NCBI GenBank assembly: GCA_958354085.1
Contig: CATWUX010000127.1
Location: 1-6,722, forward strand
Source: an uncultured Oscillospiraceae bacterium
GTDB taxonomy: Bacteria > Bacillota > Clostridia > Oscillospirales > Acutalibacteraceae
Direction: 5' to 3'
Length of the DNA stretch: 6,722 nucleotides
Each line of letters begins with the position of its first letter. Within the stretch, counting starts at the first letter, position 1. Below the pieces are notes generated by a model. It was not told the DNA's origin and did not search any database. It was given only the letters and a program-made list of their open reading frames with translations. A program made the position numbers and the translations under genes. Positions 1 through 5,503 of this stretch are shown here, in pieces.

Positions 1-575
1 TCAATCGTCACCGGCGTCGGTTCGCCTTCATACGAGGGCAGCGGATTGCCGTCCTGCTGATAGGTATGGATAAAATGCCCCTCGCCCGCTTTCGGCGCGT
101 CATAGTCATAGAAAAACCGGCGTACGGATGTCGGATCGCCATCCGCCGACTTTAAGATGGACAGCCGGTAGCGATTTTGCGTGGGTTCCACCAGCCCGGA
201 AATACGCGGCGTGAAATTCGGCGCATCCGGCTCAAAAGTACGCGTACGCAGGGCGTCTTCGAAGGTTTTGCCGTCCGCCATACCTTCATAAATCGTATCC
301 GTCTGGTCGCCGTTGGTCACGATCGTGACATCCCCCAGCACCCGTACCGGCGCGTAAATAATCAAAGACGGATCCACCATTTTGCTTTCATCAAACGCCT
401 TGGTTTTTATACCGTTTCCATCCTCAACAAATACACGGTTGCGGCTGTTTTCGCTGCGCCCCATGATGAAATACGCGATCGCCATCTGCGTGCCGTCGGC
501 CGTTTTGCCCAGCACAATACCGCGGCCCGGATAGGATGTTGCTCCCAGTTCAGCGGTCAATTCCATTTTCTGCAT
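1..575 (-). CDS. purO: IMP cyclohydrolase, archaeal PurO-like family (PF07826), partial (3' end off the window)
   Basis: Translating the minus strand gives an open frame from 575 to the window edge (191 complete codons, no stop). The protein has YPGRGIVLGK near residues 16-25, then IAYFIMGRSENSRNRVF, IIYAPVRVLGD, TNGDQTDTIYEGM and RTRTFEPDAPNFTPRISG. From memory this is the stand-alone IMP cyclohydrolase family known as PurO in methanogens and also found in Clostridia. It closes FAICAR to IMP, the last step of de novo purine synthesis, in the cytoplasm. Family members are about 200-240 residues, so little should be missing. It lies 30 bases after purN, clearly in the operon. Start choice: an ATG at 587 directly abuts the AAAGG site, so the ATG at 575 (11 bases after AAAGGA) is preferred; the ATG at 566 is also in frame. 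The family call is firm; the purO symbol is borrowed from archaea. Confidence 0.88.
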   Translation of the reverse strand, partial: MQKMELTAELGATSYPGRGIVLGKTADGTQMAIAYFIMGRSENSRNRVFVEDGNGIKTKAFDESKMVDPSLIIYAPVRVLGDVTIVTNGDQTDTIYEGMADGKTFEDALRTRTFEPDAPNFTPRISGLVEPTQNRYRLSILKSADGDPTSVRRFFYDYDAPKAGEGHFIHTYQQDGNPLPSYEGEPTPVTI

Positions 576-605
576 CGTTATGGTCATCCTTTCGTGATGG
601 TAAGT

Positions 606-1235
606 TTATTCGCCGTCAATAACGGCGACATTGCCGTTCAAATGTATTTTCCCTTCGCAAAACAGAGAAACGGCGCGCGGGAGAAGCTCCCATTCCGCTT
701 GCTGCATCACCCGAAGCTGTAAGGTTTCCGGCGTATCATCCGAACGGATGGCGACCGCTTTTTGCAAAAGGATTGCGCCGCCGTCGGGAATCTCATTCAC
801 AAAATGTACCGTCGCGCCGGTCACCTTCACCCCGTATGCCAACGCCGCCTCATGCACCTTTAAGCCATAGTAGCCTTTCCCGCAAAAGGCGGGAATCAGC
901 GAAGGATGCACATTGAGAATACGATTGCGGTAGCGGGCAATTACGGCTTCGCCCAAAATGCTGAGAAAACCCGCCAGCACCACCAATTCCGCACCGCACG
1001 CCTCCAGTTCCTCCAACAGCGCCGCATCAAATGCCTCGGCACTGTCAAAGCGGCGGCGTTCAACGACCGAAGCCGCTACACCGTGCTTGGCCGCCCGCTC
1101 CAGCGCGTAAACACCGGGTCGGGAGGAAATCACCCGCACAATACGGCCGCCATGCAGCTGTCCCGTCTCCTGCGCATCCAATAATGCCTGCAAATTGGTT
1201 CCGCCTCCGGATACCAGTACGGCAATGTTGATCAT
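606..1235 (-). CDS. purN: Phosphoribosylglycinamide formyltransferase (GAR transformylase)
   Basis: This 209-residue protein transfers a formyl group from 10-formyltetrahydrofolate to GAR, giving FGAR (third step of IMP synthesis). The N-terminal phosphate-binding loop SGGGTNLQAL (residues 9-18) and the catalytic set are visible: Asn108 and His110 in LNVHPSLIP, and Asp151 in IPDGG, matching E. coli N106/H108/D144. Where E. coli has YPGLHTH, this protein has FCGKGYYGLKVHEA (residues 117-130), a slightly longer loop that I recall as usual in clostridial PurN. Length fits the family (E. coli 212). The ATG follows AAAGGA with 10 bases spacing, and the site lies in a small potential hairpin (CGTCC/GGACG). 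It starts 36 bases after purM ends. No sign of damage. Confidence 0.95.
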   Translation of the reverse strand: MINIAVLVSGGGTNLQALLDAQETGQLHGGRIVRVISSRPGVYALERAAKHGVAASVVERRRFDSAEAFDAALLEELEACGAELVVLAGFLSILGEAVIARYRNRILNVHPSLIPAFCGKGYYGLKVHEAALAYGVKVTGATVHFVNEIPDGGAILLQKAVAIRSDDTPETLQLRVMQQAEWELLPRAVSLFCEGKIHLNGNVAVIDGE

Positions 1236-1271
1236 AAGAATTCCGTCCTTTCCACGGACGTGGCAGGCTGT

Positions 1272-2306
1272 TTATACCAGCTCCACGCCGCCTTCTCCCG
1301 CTTCGACCGTGCCGAGTACGACGGCGGTTTCGCCGCTGCCGCGCAGCGAAGCCAGTGCTTTATCGGCTTCGTCCGCCGCCACGGCGATACACAGGCCGGT
1401 GCCCATGTTAAAGGTGTTGAACATATCGCGCTCCGGGATCTTCCCTACCGCCTGCATCACGTGGAAAATCGGCAGAACCGGTACATTTTTCTTCTCGATA
1501 ACCGCTTTCATGCCATCCGGCAGCATACGCGGGATATTTTCATAGTAACCGCCACCGGTGATATGGGAAATGCCATGGACATGTACGTCCTTCATCAGCG
1601 CCATCAGCGGTTTTACATATATCTTCGTCGGGGTGAGCAAAGACTCGCCCAGCGTGCAGCCCAGCTCATCATAGTGAACCGACAATGTCTTTTCCGATAC
1701 GTTGAAAATTTTTCGCACAAGCGAAAAGCCGTTTGAATGCACGCCGCTGGACGCCACACCGATCAGCACGTCGCCGGCCCTTACGTTTTTGGAATCCACG
1801 ATACGGTCATAATCAGCCATTCCCACCGAGAAGCCGGCGAGATCGTATTCATCCTCCGGATAAAAACCGGGCATCTCCGCGGTTTCACCGCCGATAAGCG
1901 CGCAGCCGGACTGCACACAGCCCTCCGCCACGCCGGATACGATCGCCGCAATCTTTTCCGGCACATTCTTGCCGCAAGCAATATAATCGAGGAAAAACAA
2001 CGGCTGCGCACCGGAACAGGCTACGTCATTGACGCACATGGCCACGCAGTCGATGCCGACCGTGTCGTGCTTGTCCATCAAAAACGCCAGCTTCAGCTTC
2101 GTACCGACACCATCGGTGCCGGATACCAGCACCGGGCGGCGAACGCCGGATAAATCGGGTTCAAACAGGCCGCCGAAGCCGCCCAAGCCGGACAATACAC
2201 CGGGAATCTTCGTGCGGGCAACGTGGGACTTCATCAATTCCACCGCTTTATAGCCGGCGGTTACGTCCACGCCGGCCGCGGCATAGCTTTCACTTACGCT
2301 ATTCAT
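1272..2306 (-). CDS. purM: Phosphoribosylformylglycinamidine cyclo-ligase (AIR synthetase)
   Basis: This enzyme closes FGAM to AIR using ATP (fifth step of IMP synthesis; cytoplasmic homodimer of the PurM/PurL/SelD/ThiL/HypE ATP-binding superfamily). Counted from the ATG at 2306 it has 344 residues, against 345 in E. coli. Motifs in order: SYAAAGVD near 7-14, the glycine-rich SGTDGVGTKLK at 62-72, MCVNDVACSGA from 90, GGETAEMPG at 139-147, SGVHSNGFSL from 187, HITGGG at 248-253 and FNMGTG at 299-304. An in-frame ATG at 2318 would add MGFN, but its AAAGG is only two bases away. From 2306 the spacing is about 13 bases, and the N-terminus then fits the usual family length, so 2306 is preferred with moderate certainty. 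It follows purF closely, with a short ACGGA/TCCGT hairpin in the spacer. Confidence 0.95.
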   Translation of the reverse strand: MNSVSESYAAAGVDVTAGYKAVELMKSHVARTKIPGVLSGLGGFGGLFEPDLSGVRRPVLVSGTDGVGTKLKLAFLMDKHDTVGIDCVAMCVNDVACSGAQPLFFLDYIACGKNVPEKIAAIVSGVAEGCVQSGCALIGGETAEMPGFYPEDEYDLAGFSVGMADYDRIVDSKNVRAGDVLIGVASSGVHSNGFSLVRKIFNVSEKTLSVHYDELGCTLGESLLTPTKIYVKPLMALMKDVHVHGISHITGGGYYENIPRMLPDGMKAVIEKKNVPVLPIFHVMQAVGKIPERDMFNTFNMGTGLCIAVAADEADKALASLRGSGETAVVLGTVEAGEGGVELV

Positions 2307-2339
2307 ATTAAAACCCATGTCCTTTCACGGAAATCCGTT

Positions 2340-3767
2340 TTATTTTTTGGAGATTTTCTGTTCAAACTTATCCTTGGGCGTTTCTGCCGGCGGTTCCACC
2401 GGATAGTGGCCGGTAAAGCAGCCGTCGCAGAATTCGCAATTGGCATTTTTCGCGATTTTCTTGACGCTGTCCACGCTCAGGTAGCCAAGGCTGTCCACGC
2501 CGATTTCCCGGGCAATCTCCTCCACGGTATCCAACCGGCAAGCGATCAGCTTGTCCTGCGAATCAATGTCCGTTCCAAAATAGCACGGATACATGAACGG
2601 CGGCGAAGAAACCAGCATATGCACCTCTTTGGCACCGGCTTCACGCAGCAGATTCACGATACGGGCGCTGGTCGTACCGCGCACAATGGAATCGTCTATC
2701 ATGATGACGCGCTTGCCGTCCACGACTGCTTTGACCGCGTTCAGTTTGATCTTGACGGCGTCCTCCCGCTGGCCCTGCGTCGGCTGGATAAAGCTGCGGC
2801 CGACATAACGGTTTTTAATAAACCCGACGTCATACGGAATTCCAGACTGACGAGCATACCCGAGCGCGGCATCCAGACCGGAATCCGGCACGCCGATGAC
2901 AACATCCGCCTGGATCGGATGTTCCAGCGCCAGGAACGCGCCGGCGCGCTGCCGCGCCTCCTGTACGCTCGCACCGGCAATCACGCTGTCCGGACGGGCA
3001 AAATAGACGAATTCAAACACGCACATCCCGGTCTTTTGCCCGCAATGCGTTTCGATCGAATACATACCGTCCTCCGAAGCGACCACGATCTCGCCCGGCT
3101 TGACATCGCGGACAAATTCCGCATTGATGCTGTCCAGCGCGCAGCTTTCGGAGGCGAATACGATCGCACCGTCTTGTGTTTTCCCGATGCAAAGCGGATG
3201 GAAGCCCTGCGGATCACGGGCGGCGATCAGCTTTTGCGGCGACATAATAACCAGTGAATAGGCGCCGCGCAGTACTTTCATCGCCTCCTCGACGGCGTTT
3301 TCAATCGAGTCGGTTTTCAGCCGTGCTTTTGTGATCGCGTATGCGATTACTTCGGAATCCGTGGAGGTGTGGAAAATCGCGCCCTCCATCTCATATTCGC
3401 GGCGCAGTTCATACGCGTTGACCAGATTGCCGTTGTGGGCAACCGCCATCGTGCCTTTGACATGACGCACCACCAGCGGCTGCGCGTTCGAGACATGCGC
3501 CACGCCGGTCGTGGAATACCGCACATGTCCGACGGCAATATTGCCGCGGCCGAGCTTTTCCAAAATATTCGGGGTGAATACCTCGGGAACCAGTCCGCTG
3601 TCGCGGTGGGAACGGAACACGCCGTCCTCATTCACCGCAATACCGCAGCTTTCCTGTCCGCGATGCTGCAAGGCGTATAAGGCAAAATAGGTGGACTGTG
3701 CCACATTGCTTACGGTCGGTTCAAAAATGCCAAACACGCCGCATTCTTCATGCAGGTTATCAAACAT
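2340..3767 (-). CDS. purF: Amidophosphoribosyltransferase (glutamine PRPP amidotransferase), propeptide and Fe-S type
   Basis: First committed step of purine synthesis: PRPP plus glutamine give phosphoribosylamine. The 475 residues start with an 8-residue propeptide before the nucleophile Cys9 (EECGVFGIF), then the Ntn glutaminase domain with LQHRGQESCGIA (33-44), HVRYSTTG (81-88) and HNGNL (111-115). The C-terminal phosphoribosyltransferase domain carries the PRPP loop VIMIDDSIVRGTT (354-366). Cys249, Cys395, Cys444 and Cys447 (CEFCDGCFTGHYP) correspond to the four [4Fe-4S] ligands of the Bacillus subtilis enzyme. In that enzyme the cluster is tied to propeptide processing and oxygen lability, so the same is inferred here. 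B. subtilis PurF is 476 residues. The start is firm: AAGGAG lies 6 bases before the ATG. In such enzymes activity is usually feedback-inhibited by AMP/GMP-type nucleotides. Confidence 0.97.
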   Translation of the reverse strand: MFDNLHEECGVFGIFEPTVSNVAQSTYFALYALQHRGQESCGIAVNEDGVFRSHRDSGLVPEVFTPNILEKLGRGNIAVGHVRYSTTGVAHVSNAQPLVVRHVKGTMAVAHNGNLVNAYELRREYEMEGAIFHTSTDSEVIAYAITKARLKTDSIENAVEEAMKVLRGAYSLVIMSPQKLIAARDPQGFHPLCIGKTQDGAIVFASESCALDSINAEFVRDVKPGEIVVASEDGMYSIETHCGQKTGMCVFEFVYFARPDSVIAGASVQEARQRAGAFLALEHPIQADVVIGVPDSGLDAALGYARQSGIPYDVGFIKNRYVGRSFIQPTQGQREDAVKIKLNAVKAVVDGKRVIMIDDSIVRGTTSARIVNLLREAGAKEVHMLVSSPPFMYPCYFGTDIDSQDKLIACRLDTVEEIAREIGVDSLGYLSVDSVKKIAKNANCEFCDGCFTGHYPVEPPAETPKDKFEQKISKK

Positions 3768-3802
3768 ACACGACTCCTTTTCTCCGACGCATGGAACGGG
3801 TT

Positions 3803-3836
3803 TGTCCGCTTAACGGCGACGGTCGATAAGCGGACA
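3803..3836 (-). repeat. Perfect 10-bp inverted repeat between purC and purF
   Basis: TGTCCGCTTA (3803-3812) and TAAGCGGACA (3827-3836) are exact reverse complements around a 14-base loop. No T-run follows on the minus strand, so it does not look like an intrinsic terminator. It lies 35 bases before the purF start and just upstream of its ribosome binding site. It may be an mRNA processing or stability element, or a protein-binding site. Confidence 0.7.
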
Positions 3837-3852
3837 CCTTCGTACAATATGC

Positions 3853-3866
3853 GGCAGCAAGCTGCC
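3853..3866 (-). other. Short CUUG-tetraloop hairpin after purC
   Basis: On the minus strand GGCAG-CTTG-CTGCC (3866-3853) forms a compact GC-rich hairpin 8 bases after the purC stop. The loop is of the stable CUUG type. No T-run follows, so it is probably not a terminator; it may protect upstream mRNA from 3' decay. Confidence 0.5.
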
Positions 3867-3874
3867 TGACGCCA

Positions 3875-4585
3875 TTACTCTCCCATGATACGGCGCATCA
3901 TTTCCTGATACGCTTCGACTTCACCGCCCATATTGCGGCGGAAACGATCTTTGTCCAGCTTCTCGTGGGTATGCACATCCCAAAAGCGGCAGGTATCCGG
4001 CGAAATTTCATCCGCCAGCACAATCGTGCCGTCCGCCAGACGGCCAAATTCGATCTTGAAATCGACCAGCTCAACATCCAGCTTCAGGAAATAATCTTTC
4101 AAAAATGAATTCACGGCAAACGCATAGCGGCTGATGGTATCCAGTTCCTCTTTTGTTGCCAAGCCGAGCGCCAGAATATGATAATCGTTGATGAGCGGAT
4201 CGCCCAAATCATCATTTTTATAGCTGAACTCAAGGGACGGCTGCTTGAGCACCGTGCCTTCCTCCACGCCGTAGCGTTTGGAAAAGGAGCCGGCGGCAAT
4301 ATTGCGGATAATCACTTCCAGCGGCACGATGGATACCTTTTTCACAAGCGTTTCACGATCGGACAGTTCTTTAACAAAATGCGTCGGAACGCCGGCCGCT
4401 TCCAGCTTCTGCATCAAAAAATTGCTCATGCGGTTGTTGACCACGCCTTTGCCGGCAATGGTACCCTTTTTTTCGCCGTTAAAAGCCGTCGCATCATCTT
4501 TATAATCGACAATATATAACGCCGGATCATCGGTCGCGAATACTTTCTTCGCTTTTCCTTCGTACAGCTGATTTCCTTTTTGCAT
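3875..4585 (-). CDS. purC: Phosphoribosylaminoimidazole-succinocarboxamide synthase (SAICAR synthetase)
   Basis: Joins aspartate to CAIR with ATP to give SAICAR. The 236-residue protein has the N-terminal YEGKAKKVF (8-16), the first family signature PLEVIIRNIAAGSFSKRYG (88-106), the second signature LVDFKIEFG (173-181) and the C-terminal ADEISPDTCRFWD (191-203). Length matches the bacterial short form (about 237-241 residues). GGGAGAG lies about 7 bases before the ATG. It begins 40 bases after purE through an AT-rich spacer and is followed by the longest spacer of the operon (107 bases, two inverted repeats) before purF. Its substrate CAIR is the product of the upstream purE, so adjacent genes encode consecutive steps. 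Confidence 0.97.
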   Translation of the reverse strand: MQKGNQLYEGKAKKVFATDDPALYIVDYKDDATAFNGEKKGTIAGKGVVNNRMSNFLMQKLEAAGVPTHFVKELSDRETLVKKVSIVPLEVIIRNIAAGSFSKRYGVEEGTVLKQPSLEFSYKNDDLGDPLINDYHILALGLATKEELDTISRYAFAVNSFLKDYFLKLDVELVDFKIEFGRLADGTIVLADEISPDTCRFWDVHTHEKLDKDRFRRNMGGEVEAYQEMMRRIMGE

Positions 4586-4625
4586 GTTTCTTCTCTCCCT
4601 ATATATACTATATTTTAACGCTGTT

Positions 4626-5129
4626 TTACGCGTTGAGCTGCTCTGCCAATTTGCGATCCTTCTCCAAAACTGCCTGTTCCATCTCCGCTTTCATAGCCGT
4701 GAGCTTGTCCCGCAGGCAGTCGTCGGAAAGGGCCAGCATCTGTGCCGCCAGAATTGCCGCATTTTCCGCCCCGTCGATCGCCACGGTCGCCACCGGAATG
4801 CCGCCCGGCATCTGTACGGTGGCCAGCAGCGCGTCCAAACCGTCCAGCGTAGACGATTTGATCGGGATACCGATCACCGGAAGCACCGTATGTGCGGCAA
4901 GCACTCCCGCCAAATGCGCCGCTTTCCCGGCAGCCGCGATAATCACGCCGAAACCGTTTTGCTGCGCCTGCGAAGCGAAAGCCGCGGCCTGTGCGGGTGT
5001 ACGGTGCGCGGACATGACATGCGCCTCCACCGGAATGCCCAACGCTTTTAATTTATCAATTGCTTTGGAGACCACCGGTAAATCACTGTCGCTGCCCATG
5101 ATAACGGCAACCTTTTTTGTGACGCCCAT
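4626..5129 (-). CDS. purE: N5-carboxyaminoimidazole ribonucleotide mutase (class I PurE)
   Basis: First gene of the operon, 167 residues (bacterial PurE about 160-170). It moves the carboxyl group of N5-CAIR to give CAIR. Visible motifs: MGSDSDLPV (11-19), SAHRTP with the conserved active-site His42 (40-45), AAAGKAAHLAG (65-75) and QMPGGIPVAT (106-115). SAHRTP and QMPxGIPVAT mark class I, which normally needs PurK to supply N5-CAIR; purK is not next to it here. The segment GKAAHLAG replaces the E. coli GGAAHLPG, a form I recall from clostridial homologues. The start is well supported by AAAGGGG 8 bases before the ATG. The gene lies 18 bases after the T-rich tail of a terminator-like hairpin, so its expression is probably attenuated. 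Confidence 0.95.
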   Translation of the reverse strand: MGVTKKVAVIMGSDSDLPVVSKAIDKLKALGIPVEAHVMSAHRTPAQAAAFASQAQQNGFGVIIAAAGKAAHLAGVLAAHTVLPVIGIPIKSSTLDGLDALLATVQMPGGIPVATVAIDGAENAAILAAQMLALSDDCLRDKLTAMKAEMEQAVLEKDRKLAEQLNA

Positions 5130-5147
5130 TCTGATTACCCCTTTCTG

Positions 5148-5185
5148 AAAAAGAAAAGCGGCTGTGGTACAGATGCACCACAGCC
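5148..5185 (-). terminator. Intrinsic terminator-like hairpin in the purE leader (candidate attenuator)
   Basis: Read on the minus strand, GGCTGTGGT (5185-5177) and ACCACAGCC (5168-5160) form a perfect 9-bp stem with an 8-base loop. After two bases comes a T-rich tail, TTTT at 5157-5154 and TTTTT at 5152-5148, broken by one C. It lies after the predicted promoter and before the purE ribosome binding site, the classic place for transcription attenuation. The first stem base is the last base of the TAG of the putative leader ORF. It could instead simply terminate a small upstream gene, but then the pur operon would need a promoter in the remaining 18 bases, which is not seen. Confidence 0.75.
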
Positions 5186-5286
5186 TACAGCTCTGCTATT
5201 TTTTGCATTTTGCGCGCACGGATATTGTCATGCTGCCCTCTTGTATACGACATCCGTCCGATATGGCATTTGTCCAAGCGGCACAT
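5185..5286 (-). CDS. Putative 33-residue leader peptide or small protein upstream of purE
   Basis: An ATG at 5286 is preceded by GGGGAGG with 8 bases spacing, among the best ribosome binding sites in the window, and opens a frame of 33 codons ending in TAG at 5187-5185. The peptide begins MCRLDKCH, ends KMQKIAEL, is basic (5 Arg, 4 Lys) and has two Cys near the N-terminus. It has no membrane segment and I do not recognise it. It starts about 25 bases after the predicted transcription start. Its stop codon overlaps the first base of the terminator stem, so a ribosome at the stop would cover the 5' arm. There is no run of a single regulatory codon. It may be a true leader peptide, a small protein or a chance frame inside a structured RNA. 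Confidence 0.45.
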   Translation of the reverse strand: MCRLDKCHIGRMSYTRGQHDNIRARKMQKIAEL

Positions 5287-5317
5287 CCTGACAACCTCCC
5301 CGCAAATCTCTATTCAT

Positions 5318-5346
5318 ATTGTATTGCAAACGGCGCAGGAATTCAA
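5318..5346 (-). promoter_or_regulatory. Sigma-A-type promoter of the pur operon
   Basis: On the minus strand, TTGAAT (5346-5341, 4 of 6 to TTGACA) and TACAAT (5323-5318, 5 of 6 to TATAAT) are separated by exactly 17 bases. The expected transcription start is at about 5311, giving a leader of about 180 nt before purE. It is the best promoter I could find by eye in the divergent intergenic region. A TTTTCCGAGAAC stretch sits about 12 bases upstream of the -35 and could bind a regulator, but it does not fit the PurBox well. Confidence 0.65.
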
Positions 5347-5387
5347 GAGCATTTTTGGGTTCTCGGAAAATTTGTATGGTTATAGCG

Positions 5388-5410
5388 GTTGTGTAGAAAC
5401 ATGCTACAAC
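5388..5410. repeat. Imperfect inverted repeat in the divergent intergenic region (possible operator)
   Basis: GTTGTGTAG (5388-5396) and CTACAAC (5404-5410) are complementary over 7 bases with a 2-base bulge and a 7-base spacer. It lies about 42 bases upstream of the pur operon -35 and about 90 bases before the plus-strand gene. It could be an operator or an upstream element; nothing further identifies it. Confidence 0.3.
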
Positions 5411-5418
5411 ATTTTGTG

Positions 5419-5503
5419 TATTATGCGCGTTTCGCCGCTGCCAGAAATTTTACAAGATTCTTACCGTTTTTTTGATGCAATTTGTCGAGTAATGTTGTAT
5501 GAT
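5419..5503 (+). promoter_or_regulatory. Weak candidate -10 elements for the plus-strand glycosidase gene
   Basis: TATTAT (5419-5424) and TATGAT (5498-5503) each match TATAAT at 5 of 6 positions, but neither has a convincing -35 at 16-18 bases. If TATGAT is used, the ATG at 5499 would be inside the promoter and translation would have to start further on, for example at TTG 5547. Confidence 0.2.

Larger units (their letters stand above)
5130..5311 (-). promoter_or_regulatory. Long structured 5' leader of the pur mRNA
   Basis: Between the predicted start of transcription and purE the RNA can form nested helices found by hand. TTTGCG (5306-5301) pairs with CGCAAA (5214-5209). Inside it TTGTC (5294-5290) pairs with GACAA (5229-5225), continued by ATG and TGCC (5286-5280) with GGCA and CAT (5237-5230, one bulge). 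A weaker 7-bp bulged hairpin lies at 5264-5245. TTGTC could pair instead with a nearer GACAA at 5274-5270. The main helix would hide the leader ORF start. The terminator-like hairpin follows at 5185-5148. I see no guanine, PRPP, THF or ZTP riboswitch signature. The region could be a cis-regulatory RNA, a translated leader or both. Confidence 0.5.

Noticed and set aside
177..722. A 181-codon plus-strand frame at the left end
   Set aside because: It is antisense to purN and the IMP cyclohydrolase gene, whose translations match known families.
2223..3257. A 344-codon open frame on the plus strand
   Set aside because: It is antisense to purF and the start of purM, which have full family motifs and ribosome binding sites. 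Its translation is His/Arg-rich with no recognisable domain.
4590..4620. AT-rich patch before purC with TATAGT and TATATA, a possible internal promoter
   Set aside because: No -35-like hexamer occurs at 16-18 bases upstream on the minus strand; more likely an unstructured spacer favouring translation of purC.
5130..5311. Guanine (purine) riboswitch in the purE leader
   Set aside because: The conserved junction and loop sequences of the purine riboswitch are absent on either strand.
5164..5385. A 73-codon plus-strand frame in the divergent intergenic region
   Set aside because: It has no convincing ribosome binding site, is antisense to the leader and promoter of the pur operon, and its translation looks random.
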